From: Paenibacillus xerothermodurans
GTDB lineage: Bacteria; Bacillota; Bacilli; Paenibacillales; NBRC-103111
Length of the DNA: 64,000 nt
Direction of reading: 5' to 3'
Assembly: GCF_002220865.2 (NCBI RefSeq)
Contig: NZ_NHRJ02000003.1
Span: 187,244 to 251,243, forward strand
The position numbers and the translations under genes were made by a program. Shown piece after piece: positions 44,396 through 53,859 of this stretch. The notes under the pieces were generated by a model. The model was not told the origin of the DNA. It did no database searches and saw nothing but the letters and a program-made list of their open reading frames with translations. Numbering within the stretch: the stretch's first letter is position 1; each line of letters starts with the position of its first letter.

Positions 44396-45574
44396 ATGAA
44401 AAAACTATTAAGTCTGATAGCACTGACGGCGATGCTGGCTGTCTCAGGCTGCGGCGGAGAGACTGCGGCGGGCAGCGGATCGGCAGCGGGCGGTGGCAGC
44501 GGTTCCGATACGATAAAGATCGGATACACGGGAGGTTTCAGCGGCGCGACAGCATCATTCGGTACGCCTATATTCAACGCTGCGGTTTATGCGGTCGAGG
44601 AAATAAACAACAAAGGCGGAGTCATGGGCAAAAAAATCGAGCTGATAAAGGAAGACAATGAAGGCGACCCGTTCAAGGGACAGCAGATTATCGATAAATT
44701 CGCTGCAGACGACATCAATTTCGTGATATCCGGTTCAAGCAGCGCCGTGGCCCTCTCCGAGAAGCAAAAAGTCGAAATGAACAAAATGGTCGGCATCGCT
44801 GCTACTGCGGCCGATCCGAAAGTGACCAGTACCCAGAACCCTTACTACTTTGTAGCCATCCCTAACAGCGACTTCTTAGGAGGTTCGATCGCTTTACATG
44901 CCGCGAAAAATATGGGCGTGAAAGAGGCTATCGTTTTCATACGGGATGACGCGTACGGCAAGTCCATCTATGTCCCTTTCAAAAAGCGGGGCGAGGCATC
45001 GGGCCTGAAAGTGGTAAAAGAGTACACCTACCCGGTGAATGCCAAAGATTTTAACTCGTATCTCAGCCAAGGGCTGAAAGAGTTTCCCGACGCTCACATT
45101 ATGATCACCGGCTATGCGCCGGATGGCGGGCTTATCGCGAAACAGGCGAGAGCACTAGGCTACGACAAGCCTATCTTTGGCAATGTGTCGTTGACGAACG
45201 CAGAATATGCGCAGATCGCGGGCGATGCAGCCAATAACACGATTGTGGCGGCAACGAACTATCATAAAGAGGATGACACGGGAACGGCAAAAACATTCTC
45301 TGATGCATGGAAGCAAAAGAGCGGTCACGTACCCGATGACTACGAAGTAAGAGGATATGACGTGGTGTATCTGATAAAGGCGGCCATTGAAAAAGCGGGC
45401 AGCCTTGAAACGGAGGCCGTTAGAAAAGCGTTGTTGGAAACGAAAGACTTCGACGGTGCATCAGGCAAACTGACATACAATCCGGACGGGTCGATCAAAA
45501 AAGAGCTGTACATTATGAAGATCATGAACGGCAAAAACGAGTTGGACAGGGAGATCAAACCGAGCGAATTATAA
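44396..45574 (+). CDS. Liv-type ABC transporter substrate-binding lipoprotein
   Basis: A 392-residue lipoprotein (signal LSLIALTAMLAVSGCGG with lipobox Cys), periplasmic-binding-protein fold type I of the branched-chain amino-acid/aromatic-acid group. It starts IKIGYTGGFSGATASFG after a Gly/Ser-rich linker and has INNKGGVMGKKIELIKED and GYDVVYLIKAAIEKAG. Members bind Leu/Ile/Val, amides, urea or aromatic acids. Its place after the CoA ligase favours an organic acid. Confidence 0.9.
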   Translation: MKKLLSLIALTAMLAVSGCGGETAAGSGSAAGGGSGSDTIKIGYTGGFSGATASFGTPIFNAAVYAVEEINNKGGVMGKKIELIKEDNEGDPFKGQQIIDKFAADDINFVISGSSSAVALSEKQKVEMNKMVGIAATAADPKVTSTQNPYYFVAIPNSDFLGGSIALHAAKNMGVKEAIVFIRDDAYGKSIYVPFKKRGEASGLKVVKEYTYPVNAKDFNSYLSQGLKEFPDAHIMITGYAPDGGLIAKQARALGYDKPIFGNVSLTNAEYAQIAGDAANNTIVAATNYHKEDDTGTAKTFSDAWKQKSGHVPDDYEVRGYDVVYLIKAAIEKAGSLETEAVRKALLETKDFDGASGKLTYNPDGSIKKELYIMKIMNGKNELDREIKPSEL

Positions 45575-45584
45575 GGAGGATTTC

Positions 45585-46460
45585 ATGCTATATGACATTT
45601 TGGTCAGTGGAGTTGCTGTCGGGAGCATATACAGTTTAATAGCAATGGCATTCAGTCTTATTTTCCGGTCCACCGGCTACCTGAATATCGCTCAAGGCGA
45701 AATGGTCATGTTGGGCAGCCTCGTTGGTTATACCATGTTGGTTTCGCTTGGCTTCAACTACTATGCTAGTTTAATGATCACTATGATGATTGCCGGAGTG
45801 CTTGGTTTGCTAACAAATCAACTCATCTTCATTCCGATCCAAAACCGGGGCGGCCATGACCTGCATATTTTGATCGCCAGCATTGGCCTGTTGATCATGC
45901 TCCCCCAGGTTGCCGGCTTGATTTGGGGAACAAAGACATTGAGTTACCCAAACAACATTTCTCAGAATCAGCTGGCATTAGGTGACATTCAAATTTCCGG
46001 ATTAAATTTTTTGATTATTGTAATCGCCTTCATCATCATGATCGCATTACAATGCTTCTTCCGGTTTACCCGTGTCGGTCAGGCAATGCGGGCGATTGCG
46101 GATGACAAGGTGATGTCGCAGCTTGTGGGGGTGAACATCAAAAAATACATCACGTTGATCTTCATGGTGGCGGGCGGACTGGCGGGTGCTGCCGGCGCAT
46201 TGTTCGGACCGGTCTACTTCGCTTCCTATGATATTGGCACGATAGGCATAAAAGGTTTCGCTGCAGCAGTGGTCGGCGGGTTCGGCAGCGTGTCCGGCGG
46301 CATGCTCGGCGGTATTATGATCGGTTTGATCGAAGGCTTCAGCGGCACGATGATCAGTTCGACTTACCGTGATATGATTTTGTACGGTATTTTGATACTG
46401 GTTTTGCTTATTCGACCTACGGGCATTTTTGGCATCAAGCAAAGGAGAGATGCAGCATGA
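45585..46460 (+). CDS. Liv-type ABC transporter permease (LivH-like)
   Basis: A 291-residue membrane permease with about eight hydrophobic segments. The LivH-type segment GSIYSLIAMAFSLIFRSTGY is followed by NIAQGEMVMLGSLVGY; the EAA-like loop reads GQAMRAIADDKVMSQLVGVN, and AAAVVGGFGSVSGGMLGG follows. AAGGAGG precedes ATG; the stop overlaps the next ATG. Confidence 0.93.
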   Translation: MLYDILVSGVAVGSIYSLIAMAFSLIFRSTGYLNIAQGEMVMLGSLVGYTMLVSLGFNYYASLMITMMIAGVLGLLTNQLIFIPIQNRGGHDLHILIASIGLLIMLPQVAGLIWGTKTLSYPNNISQNQLALGDIQISGLNFLIIVIAFIIMIALQCFFRFTRVGQAMRAIADDKVMSQLVGVNIKKYITLIFMVAGGLAGAAGALFGPVYFASYDIGTIGIKGFAAAVVGGFGSVSGGMLGGIMIGLIEGFSGTMISSTYRDMILYGILILVLLIRPTGIFGIKQRRDAA

Positions 46461-48283
46461 CAGTGGAAAGAAAAGGAAAAATCGTCATGTATGGTCTGGC
46501 CGCCGCAGCATTTCTTTCTGTCCTGCTGTTTGTGCAGTCGAATTATTGGCTATCCCTTTTTAACCAGGCGGTGATTTTCAGCATTCTGGCCCTCTCCCTG
46601 CAGTTGATATTCGGATATTCCGGGCAGATTAGTTTGGCTCATGCCGCGTTTTTTGGGATCGGAGCATATACTTCCGCAATTATGAGCATGCATACCGAGA
46701 TGCCTTATCTCATTACTTTTCTCCTATCAGGTTTGACTGCAGGCATTATTTCATTGCTTTTGACACCGATGGCGAAATTGAGCGTCATTTACTTATCCAT
46801 GGCGACGTTGGCGTTTAACCTGATGGTGATCATCATATTCGCCAACGGCGGCGACTTGACAGGAGGGTGGAACGGTTTAACGGCGGTGCCATGGCCGAAT
46901 CTCTTTGGTTGGGTGATTGACTCTAAGAAAGAGTTTTTTATTCTCTCAAGCGCTGTTCTGCTGTTGATCTACATGTTCTTGGTGAGGCTGACCAGCGGAA
47001 AACTGGGAAGAAATTTCCGTGCCATACGGGATAACCAACTGGCCGCAGCATCGCTCGGCATCGATATCGCCAGAACCAAAACGAAAGGATTCACACTCGG
47101 GTGCTTTGGCGCGGGTTTGGCCGGTAGTCTGATCGCCCATATGAATGCGTTCGTCAGTCCGGAGCCCTTCAGCAGTACGCATTCGATTACGGTTTTTGTT
47201 ATGGTGGTTGTCGGAGGACTCGGCAGTTTTCCAGGTGCACTTCTCGGTGGACTCGGGATCACATTTTTGGACGAATTTCTCAAATCGGCTCCCACAGTTC
47301 GGCCTATTCTGTACGGTCTTACGATAATACTCATCATGATTTTTTTGCCCAATGGAATCAGCAGTCTGCTGCATAAAGCTTATCAGTGGCTGATCTCCAA
47401 AAAAGGAACGAGCGCCGCTTGCGTGGAGCATGCGGAGAAGAAATCAAACGTTGTCTCCATGCTGCTAAAAGAAAAGCTGATGATCCCCAATCACACGAGT
47501 GAAGTGATATTGGAAGTGAAGAATGTGACCAAGAAGTTCGGCGGCGTCGTGGCTGTCAATGACGTCAGTCTTCAGGTCAGGCAGGGAGAAATATTTTCGT
47601 TGATCGGCCCCAACGGCGCAGGGAAAACATCATTGATAAACATTATTACCGGGTTGGAGACGCCGACCAGTGGAACGGTGCATTTTCGAGGGAAACAGAT
47701 GAAGTCCGGTGTATGGAAAACGAGCGCCGAAGGCATGCTGCGGACATTTCAGACTAGTAAACTGTTTCATACCATGACCGTTATAGAGAATGTTGTTACC
47801 GGGATGGCTCTGTATCTCAAAAATGATATCAGCGCGGCCTTCTACAAAGGTGAGAGTTTTGAAAGGGAAGAGCGCGAAGCGTATCAATATGCGCTAGAAC
47901 TGCTGCGGTTGGTCGGGCTCGAGCATTTGAAGGACGAGTACTGCGACCGTCTGTCATATGGGCATAGAAGAAGAGTCGAAATCGCCAGGGCCCTGGCGGC
48001 CAAACCGAAGTTTCTGCTGCTGGATGAGCCTGCGGCAGGACTCAATCTGACAGAACGCAATGAACTGAAGCATCTGATTCTTTCGTTGAGGGATCATTTC
48101 CACATCACCATTTTCATCGTAGAGCATGATTTAGAGCTGTTATCCCAAATTACAGATCATATCGCCGTGTTGAATTTCGGTAAAAAAATTGCCGACGGTA
48201 CGCTGAGTCAGGTGTTGAACGCCCCTGAGGTGGTCAATGCGTATTTGGGAAAAAGGGAGAAGAAGATAAATGGTTATGCTTAA
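46457..48283 (+). CDS. Fused Liv-type permease and ATPase (LivM-LivG)
   Basis: A 608-residue fusion. Residues 1 to about 315 form the LivM permease (QLIFGYSGQISLAHAAFFGI, then GRNFRAIRDNQLAAASLGID and VVVGGLGSFPGALLGG). After a 35-residue linker the LivG ATPase begins: GPNGAGKTS, the Q-loop RTFQTSKLF, signature LSYGHRRRVEIARAL (usual LSYG.QR), LLLDEPAAGLN and IVEHD. The fusion saves one gene in the usual LivKHMGF set. The start overlaps livH (ATGA). Confidence 0.93.
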   Translation: MTVERKGKIVMYGLAAAAFLSVLLFVQSNYWLSLFNQAVIFSILALSLQLIFGYSGQISLAHAAFFGIGAYTSAIMSMHTEMPYLITFLLSGLTAGIISLLLTPMAKLSVIYLSMATLAFNLMVIIIFANGGDLTGGWNGLTAVPWPNLFGWVIDSKKEFFILSSAVLLLIYMFLVRLTSGKLGRNFRAIRDNQLAAASLGIDIARTKTKGFTLGCFGAGLAGSLIAHMNAFVSPEPFSSTHSITVFVMVVVGGLGSFPGALLGGLGITFLDEFLKSAPTVRPILYGLTIILIMIFLPNGISSLLHKAYQWLISKKGTSAACVEHAEKKSNVVSMLLKEKLMIPNHTSEVILEVKNVTKKFGGVVAVNDVSLQVRQGEIFSLIGPNGAGKTSLINIITGLETPTSGTVHFRGKQMKSGVWKTSAEGMLRTFQTSKLFHTMTVIENVVTGMALYLKNDISAAFYKGESFEREEREAYQYALELLRLVGLEHLKDEYCDRLSYGHRRRVEIARALAAKPKFLLLDEPAAGLNLTERNELKHLILSLRDHFHITIFIVEHDLELLSQITDHIAVLNFGKKIADGTLSQVLNAPEVVNAYLGKREKKINGYA

Positions 48284-49013
48284 CGTGAAAGATTTACGTG
48301 CCGGCTATGGTCAGGTTGAAGCGCTTCGATCGGTCGATATGGAAGTGAAAAAGGGTGAGATTGTGTGTCTGATTGGTAACAATGGAGCTGGAAAAACCAC
48401 GACACTGATGTCCATCAGCGGTATTGTCAAGCAGCGAAGCGGCACGATTTTGTTTAACGGGGAAAATATTATCGGTCTTCCGCCCCACAAGATTGTGGCG
48501 AAAGGGATTTCCCAGGTGCCCGAGGGCAGGCGTATTTTTCCCACTTTGACTGTAGAAGAAAATTTGCGCACCGGCGCGTTTTTGAAACCCAAGCTGCCGA
48601 AGGAAAAGTATGAGGCTGTGTATGACTTGTTTCCCCGGTTAAAGGAGAGAAGGCGGCAGCTGGGCGGAAGCATGAGCGGTGGTGAGCAGCAGATGTTGGC
48701 CATCGGGAGAGCTATCATTAATGACCCGCTGCTGTTGATGCTCGATGAACCTTCTCTGGGATTGGCACCGCAAATTATTGATTCTATTTTTGATGCGATC
48801 GTAACTTTGCGCAACGGTGGACTGACGGTACTTCTGATTGAGCAAAACGCTAACCTGGCATTGGAAATTTCGGACCGGGCGTATGTGATGGAATTGGGCC
48901 GGGTTGCACTGTCCGGCCATAGCCAAGAGCTTACAAACAATAATAGCATCCAGGAGATTTATCTTGGACGCAAAGGTACTCCCCAGCCCGAGGACGATCG
49001 GGTAAACACTTGA
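48270..49013 (+). CDS. Liv-type ABC transporter ATPase (LivF-like)
   Basis: A 247-residue ABC ATPase. Walker A GNNGAGKTT, Q-loop QVPEGRRIFPTLTV, signature MSGGEQQMLAIGRA, Walker B LLMLDEPSLGLAP and the His-loop LLIEQNA. It overlaps the fused LivMG gene by 14 bases and ends the first unit of the cluster; the next promoter begins at its last codons. Confidence 0.93.
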   Translation: MVMLNVKDLRAGYGQVEALRSVDMEVKKGEIVCLIGNNGAGKTTTLMSISGIVKQRSGTILFNGENIIGLPPHKIVAKGISQVPEGRRIFPTLTVEENLRTGAFLKPKLPKEKYEAVYDLFPRLKERRRQLGGSMSGGEQQMLAIGRAIINDPLLLMLDEPSLGLAPQIIDSIFDAIVTLRNGGLTVLLIEQNANLALEISDRAYVMELGRVALSGHSQELTNNNSIQEIYLGRKGTPQPEDDRVNT

Positions 49014-49039
49014 CACAAAGAGCCGGAAAAAACTAGAAT
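49010..49039 (+). promoter_or_regulatory. Promoter of the monooxygenase operon
   Basis: TTGACA at 49010-49015 (overlapping the livF end) and TAGAAT at 49034-49039, 18-base spacer. Confidence 0.65.
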
Positions 49040-49053
49040 GAAGACACGAAAAA

Positions 49054-49069
49054 AATAATATCCATTATT
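49054..49069 (+). promoter_or_regulatory. Operator-like palindrome, site 3
   Basis: AATAATATCCATTATT, a perfect AATAAT-N4-ATTATT, about 15 bases past the -10 box. Confidence 0.68.
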
Positions 49070-49080
49070 GTGAAGAAAAA

Positions 49081-49096
49081 AATAATATTCATTATT
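49081..49096 (+). promoter_or_regulatory. Operator-like palindrome, site 4
   Basis: AATAATATTCATTATT, a second perfect copy, 27 bases after site 3. Two sites on one face suggest paired repressor dimers. Confidence 0.68.
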
Positions 49097-49137
49097 ATCC
49101 ACGCAACCTAACTCTTTGTAGAAGAAGGTGTGAATCA

Positions 49138-49992
49138 ATGAAGATTCAGTTGTCGACTGGAATGGAAATGTTTTATGAAGAACGGGGGAACGGTGTTCCG
49201 CTCATCCTGATCCCGGGTACGGGTTGCGACCATCAAGTATGGGAACTGCAGGCCCAGGTCTGGTCAGAATATTTCCGGGTCATTGCAATCGATAACCGGG
49301 GCTCCGGACAGTCCACCATATTTGAAGATCCGAACGACTACAGTGTTGAAATCTTGGCCGACGATGTGGCTGCGCTTATCGATGCTTTGCAGCTAGGACC
49401 TTGCCACTTAAGCGGACATTCGGTAGGAGCGTCCATCGTGCAGCAGGTTGCGCTCCGTCATCCCGAGAAGGTAAAATCCCTTCAACTTCACGCGACTTGG
49501 GGTAAAACGGATGAATGGTTTAAACGGGCTTTCGTCGGGACGATGAAATACCCCACGATGCAAAAAGATCCTCATATGACATTCCGCACTAATATGATGT
49601 GGGCGGCAAGCCCCAAGTACCTGGAGACGAGAGAACCGGCAACGGCCCGCGATATGGTGACGAAATGTCTGATTAAAAATCCGCATTTGGATGCCTACCA
49701 TGGACTATTAGGACATCTTGGCGCCGATGAAAAGTATGATGCGATCGATCAGTTAGCGCGAATTGAGGCTCCTACGCTCATCACTGCTGGAGAAATTGAT
49801 ATGTTAGTGCCGAAAAGGTACAGCGCGGAAGTACTGAAGACAATCAAAGGAGCACAGTACCATGAATTCAAAGGTGAGCACGCCAGCCACTTTGCTTTAT
49901 GGGAAATGTGGGGGGAATTCACGGCCGTCGCGCTGGGATTCATGATGTTCGTGGAAACGACTACAAAAGTTAAACAAGGGGTTGAACAATAA
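49138..49992 (+). CDS. Alpha/beta hydrolase (RutD-like layout)
   Basis: A 284-residue hydrolase. Oxyanion loop IPGTGCDHQVWELQ, nucleophile Ser95 in LSGHSVGASIVQQV, the Asp in AGEIDMLVPKRY and the His in GEHASHFALWEMWG. The family includes RutD, which helps cleave aminoacrylate/carbamate intermediates, and ring-cleavage hydrolases such as MhpC. First gene of the second unit, with AGAAGGTGTG ahead of ATG; the stop overlaps the Rid-family start. Substrate open. Confidence 0.85.
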   Translation: MKIQLSTGMEMFYEERGNGVPLILIPGTGCDHQVWELQAQVWSEYFRVIAIDNRGSGQSTIFEDPNDYSVEILADDVAALIDALQLGPCHLSGHSVGASIVQQVALRHPEKVKSLQLHATWGKTDEWFKRAFVGTMKYPTMQKDPHMTFRTNMMWAASPKYLETREPATARDMVTKCLIKNPHLDAYHGLLGHLGADEKYDAIDQLARIEAPTLITAGEIDMLVPKRYSAEVLKTIKGAQYHEFKGEHASHFALWEMWGEFTAVALGFMMFVETTTKVKQGVEQ

Positions 49993-50402
49993 TGAAAGCA
50001 TTTGAACCGATTAATCCTGAAGGTTGGTTGAGAGCGCCGGGATGGTCTCATGCTATCGCAGTGAAGACAGGCGAGGTCACTTTCGTGAAGATTGCCGGTC
50101 AAGTAGGTTGGGATATGACGACACAGCAGCTGGTCGCCGATGACTTGGCCGCACAATATGAGCAGGCCATCAAAAATATTTGCTCCATTGTAAGCGCAGC
50201 AGGCGGAGAGCCGCAGGACATTGTGGAGCTTCGAATTTATACAACGAATGTCAAAGAGTACAATGAGCGCATCAAAGAAATGGGGCAAGCTTACCAGAAT
50301 CATATCGGGAAGCATTTTCCGACCATCACGCTGGTTGGAGTCACGGATCTCTTCAAGGAAGAAATAAAAGTCGAAATTGAAGCGACTGCGGTGATCTCAT
50401 GA
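49992..50402 (+). CDS. Rid/YjgF-family protein, atypical
   Basis: A 136-residue protein of the Rid (YjgF/YER057c/UK114) trimeric fold. Family parts are VKIAGQVGWDMTTQQLVADD, then ICSIVSAAGGEPQDIVELR and VKVEIEATAVI at the end. In classical RidA imine deaminases a conserved Arg follows Pro-Ala in P.AR..V.V; here the segment reads HFPTITLVGV, so the Arg is absent. A simple 2-aminoacrylate deaminase is thus unlikely. It sits between a hydrolase and an aldehyde dehydrogenase, and its start overlaps the hydrolase stop. Confidence 0.85.
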   Translation: MKAFEPINPEGWLRAPGWSHAIAVKTGEVTFVKIAGQVGWDMTTQQLVADDLAAQYEQAIKNICSIVSAAGGEPQDIVELRIYTTNVKEYNERIKEMGQAYQNHIGKHFPTITLVGVTDLFKEEIKVEIEATAVIS

Positions 50403-50425
50403 CGATATTGAAGGGAGAATCTACT

Positions 50426-51865
50426 ATGCTGGAGTCCAGATTGTATATCAGTGGCGAATGGCTTGCGACAGATGAAACAATTGATATCGTTGATCCTGCG
50501 ACTCAAGATGTTGTGGCCCGAGCTTCGAAGGCAGATGCGAAGCTAGTGGCTCAAGCCGTCACGGCGGCCTACGAAGCATTGGGAGCCTGGTCGCAAACGC
50601 CGGCCAGGAAACGTGCGCAAGTGCTGAATCAAATCAACGAGCTGCTGTTGAAGAGGAAAAACGAAATCGCCGAGGTGTTGTCCAAAGAACAAGGAAAGCC
50701 TTTGGTTGAGGCGGTAGGCGAAGTGATCTATAGTGCGGATTTCTTTGCATGGTATGCCGAAGAAGGCAAAAGGATCTATGGAGAATTAATTCCCCCCTCG
50801 AGACCGGGCCATGAATTGAGAGTGGAGCATGTGCCGGTAGGTGTGGTGGCGGCGATCACGCCTTGGAATTTTCCCGCCGGGATGCTTGCGAGGAAACTCG
50901 CCCCTGCTCTGGCCGCGGGCTGCACGGTCGTCTTAAAGCCGGCGAGTCAGACGCCGCTCACAGCAATCAAATTTTTCGAAATTTTCAATGAAGCTGGACT
51001 GCCTGCGGGGGTGGCAAACCTGGTAATCGGCTCCGGTAGTGAGATCGGGGAACAGCTGTTGAAGGATAAGAGAGTGCGTAAGGTCACTTTCACCGGTTCC
51101 ACGCCGGTAGGAGCCAGTATTATGCGGCAGGCAGCGGCGAAGATATCCAAAGTTTCGTTGGAACTCGGAGGTCATGCCCCGTTCATAGTTTTGGACGATG
51201 CGGACGTAGACGCCAGCATACGCAATTTATTGCTTATTAAAATGAGGAATGCCGGGCAGACCTGCATATCTCCCAATCGTATCTTCGTGCAAAGCAGTAT
51301 ATATGAACAGTTCCGGCAAAAGCTCGTGGAAAAGGTTGGTCAGCTAAAGCTGGGCCGCTACGATACTCAGAAGGTGAATGTCGGGCCGCTAATCGACCAT
51401 AGCGCGCTTACGCACATGCAGAGCCAGGTGGATGATGCCGTAGCGAAAGGAGCGCTGCTTTTATGCGGCGGCAAAAAGTGTGACGACTCTCACTTGGTGC
51501 AGGGGAACTTTTATCTGCCAACCGTTCTGTCGGACGTGACTCCGGACATGAACATTTTCCACGAAGAGACATTCGGGCCCATCATCCCATTGATCCGTTT
51601 TGAGTCCGATAGCGAACTTATTGAACAGGCCAACGACAGCATCTATGGACTGGCGGCGTATGTATTTTCACAAAATTATAAGCGCGCGAAAGGGATTGTC
51701 GATTCTCTTGAATACGGTACGATTGCGGTCAACGATATATCAGCATCCGACATGGCGCAGGCGCCTACCGGAGGAATGAAGGAGAGCGGCATGGGCAGGG
51801 AAGGCGGACGACAGGGGCTGTATGAATTTTTGGAATGCAAATATACGCTTGTGAACTATAAGTAG
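50426..51865 (+). CDS. NAD(P)-dependent aldehyde dehydrogenase
   Basis: A 479-residue ALDH of the succinate-semialdehyde/aliphatic type. EQGKPLVEA, the active-site Asn in TPWNFPAGMLARKLAPALAA, catalytic Glu in LELGGHAPFIVLDDAD and Cys in MRNAGQTCISPNRIFVQ are present. ATG at 50426 follows AAGGGAGA; the frame starts at 50399, overlapping the Rid gene, but without a spaced site. It would oxidise an aldehyde or semialdehyde made by the operon's other enzymes. Confidence 0.92.
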   Translation: MLESRLYISGEWLATDETIDIVDPATQDVVARASKADAKLVAQAVTAAYEALGAWSQTPARKRAQVLNQINELLLKRKNEIAEVLSKEQGKPLVEAVGEVIYSADFFAWYAEEGKRIYGELIPPSRPGHELRVEHVPVGVVAAITPWNFPAGMLARKLAPALAAGCTVVLKPASQTPLTAIKFFEIFNEAGLPAGVANLVIGSGSEIGEQLLKDKRVRKVTFTGSTPVGASIMRQAAAKISKVSLELGGHAPFIVLDDADVDASIRNLLLIKMRNAGQTCISPNRIFVQSSIYEQFRQKLVEKVGQLKLGRYDTQKVNVGPLIDHSALTHMQSQVDDAVAKGALLLCGGKKCDDSHLVQGNFYLPTVLSDVTPDMNIFHEETFGPIIPLIRFESDSELIEQANDSIYGLAAYVFSQNYKRAKGIVDSLEYGTIAVNDISASDMAQAPTGGMKESGMGREGGRQGLYEFLECKYTLVNYK

Positions 51866-51899
51866 GCCGTAGACGGATAAAAGAAGGAGGAGTTGGCTA

Positions 51900-52973
51900 A
51901 TGGAATTTGGATTGTTAACCGAGGCAAATTTGCAGAGCGGAAACAAATTTCTGAGCTTTCAAGAACGTTATCAGCATGTGCTGGAAGAGGTCGTCCTGGC
52001 AGATAAAATGGGCTTTGACGTGTTTGGTTCATCGGAGCAGCATTTCTTTGCGCCGCACTGCGTGATCTCATCCTTAGAAACGGTACTGGCCGCTGCAGCC
52101 GTATTGACGAAAGACATTAAGCTGCGTTTTGCTTCTATATTACTGCCATTTCATCATCCGATCGATTCAGCGGAAAAAATCGCCTCAGTGGACGTGCTTT
52201 CGAACGGAAGGGTGGAATTCGGAACGGCAAAAGGGAATTCCTGGTATACGTTGGGCGGATATAATGTGATCCCGGCCGAGGTCGACGACAGGTTCGATGA
52301 AGCGCTTGAGATTGTCCTTAAAGCTCTTACGAACGAAACGTTCAGCCATGAGGGAAGGTTTTGGACGATACCGGAACGGTCGCTATCCCCCAAACTGGTG
52401 CAGAAGGATCATCCACCACTGTGGTATGCGGCTATCAGCCCTAAATCCCACAAGCTAGCGGGCCAAATGGGCACCGGTCTGATGACGCTCACTGTCGGCG
52501 TTGAATTGGAGCAGCTTGCAAAGCGCGTGCAGACGTACAGAGAGGGCATTCGGGAAGCCAAGCCCGTTGGCAATTACATCACCAACAAAGTATCCAGTTT
52601 CACGCAGCTGCACTGCGCTGAAACCACGCAAAGAGCAAGGGACTACTCGGAAAAGCCTTTTATGGACTATACCGAAACCGTGATAGATCTGTATGAGCAA
52701 AAGTTGAAGAAAACGGGCGTCAATATAGATTTTTCAAAAGCCCGTGACAATTTGAATTGGAAGCATCTGAATGATGCGGATCAAGTCATCGTAGGCAATC
52801 CGGACGAGATCATCGAGAAGCTGGAAAAATACGAGGCTGTCGGGGTGGACGAAGTCTTTATCCGGTCAGAAGGAATCGAGCATGCAGAGGTAATGAAATC
52901 TATCGAATTGCTGGGGAAATATGTGATCCCTCATTTCAAAGAGAAGAAAAAGAAACGGGAGAGCGCCAGTTAA
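51900..52973 (+). CDS. Luciferase-like (LLM) flavin-dependent monooxygenase
   Basis: A 357-residue bacterial-luciferase-family TIM-barrel protein. Family parts: LEEVVLADKMGFDVFGSSEQH, SSLETVLAAAAVLTKDIKL, SILLPFHHPIDSAEKIASVD, SNGRVEFGTAKGN and late AISPKSHKLAGQMGTG. Members use reduced FMN from a partner reductase and oxygen for ring cleavage, Baeyer-Villiger or C-S/C-N oxidation. The FMN reductase lies two genes downstream. AAGGAGGAG precedes ATG. The C-terminus is very basic (KEKKKKRES). Substrate unknown. Confidence 0.9.
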   Translation: MEFGLLTEANLQSGNKFLSFQERYQHVLEEVVLADKMGFDVFGSSEQHFFAPHCVISSLETVLAAAAVLTKDIKLRFASILLPFHHPIDSAEKIASVDVLSNGRVEFGTAKGNSWYTLGGYNVIPAEVDDRFDEALEIVLKALTNETFSHEGRFWTIPERSLSPKLVQKDHPPLWYAAISPKSHKLAGQMGTGLMTLTVGVELEQLAKRVQTYREGIREAKPVGNYITNKVSSFTQLHCAETTQRARDYSEKPFMDYTETVIDLYEQKLKKTGVNIDFSKARDNLNWKHLNDADQVIVGNPDEIIEKLEKYEAVGVDEVFIRSEGIEHAEVMKSIELLGKYVIPHFKEKKKKRESAS

Positions 52974-53043
52974 ATACATTTGCGGCTTTTGCACCGTGGT
53001 CATAAAGCCGAAACTAAAACCTCCGAGGGGAGCTTCGATTACT

Positions 53044-53847
53044 ATGGAATATAAATTTATCAACTTAACAAAACAGGATAACGGCATTGTCACGATTGAG
53101 TTAAACCGTCCGGAGAAGAAAAACGCTTGGAATGAAGCGATGCGCGAAGAGATGAGGCATTCTTTTCGCTCAGTGATGTATGACGACGCCACACGGGTGA
53201 TCATTGTTCGCGGAGCAGGAGATGCTTTCGCTCCGGGCGAGGACGTAGGCGAAATGATTGAGCGCCGCGATGAGCAATGGACGACGCGGGATTTCCGCCG
53301 AATGGCGATCAATATCCACAACCTGTTTGATGAGATTGAGAGCTGCGAAATTCCGGTTATCGCCGCGATCGATGGAATTTGTGTGTGCGGCGGGCTGGAA
53401 TTGGCGCTATCCTGCGATATCCGGATTGCTTCGGATCGCTCGCGATTCGGCTTGATCGAAGGCAACGTAGGTTTTATTCCTGGATCGGGTGGCTGTTCAC
53501 GTCTGGTGAAGGTTGCAGGGCTCGGGGTGACAAAGGATTTCATTCTGAGCGGGGACATCATCGACGCTCATGAAGCCAAACAGCGCAATATCATTAACCG
53601 TGTCGTATCGGTGGATTCGTTCGAGGAAGAGGTACAGGCGTTGGCGTTGAAGCTAGCGAAAAAGGCACCGCTGACACTGGGCATGGCAAAGCATGTAATT
53701 AATTTGTGTGCGGATTCCAACTTTAATTCCAGTCGCGAATTTGAACGGTTGGGCCAAAGCATTCTGATGATGACAGAGGATCATTACGCCGCGGCGGCGG
53801 GTTTTCTTGCCAAAAATCTCCCGCAGGTCGAGTTTAAAGGCAGATAA
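53044..53847 (+). CDS. Enoyl-CoA hydratase/isomerase family protein 1
   Basis: A 267-residue crotonase-fold protein. The oxyanion segments are FAPGEDVGEM and CGGLELALSCD; both hydratase acids are present, Glu in GGLELAL and Glu in GLIEGNVGFIPGSGG. The fold also serves ring hydrolases of CoA-linked aromatic pathways (PaaG/BoxC type), so hydration or ring opening are both possible. ATG at 53044 follows GGGGAG; the longer frame from 52996 has none. After it a hairpin (53860-53909) separates the next gene. Confidence 0.9.
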   Translation: MEYKFINLTKQDNGIVTIELNRPEKKNAWNEAMREEMRHSFRSVMYDDATRVIIVRGAGDAFAPGEDVGEMIERRDEQWTTRDFRRMAINIHNLFDEIESCEIPVIAAIDGICVCGGLELALSCDIRIASDRSRFGLIEGNVGFIPGSGGCSRLVKVAGLGVTKDFILSGDIIDAHEAKQRNIINRVVSVDSFEEEVQALALKLAKKAPLTLGMAKHVINLCADSNFNSSREFERLGQSILMMTEDHYAAAAGFLAKNLPQVEFKGR

Positions 53848-53859
53848 ATATCCCGTGTG

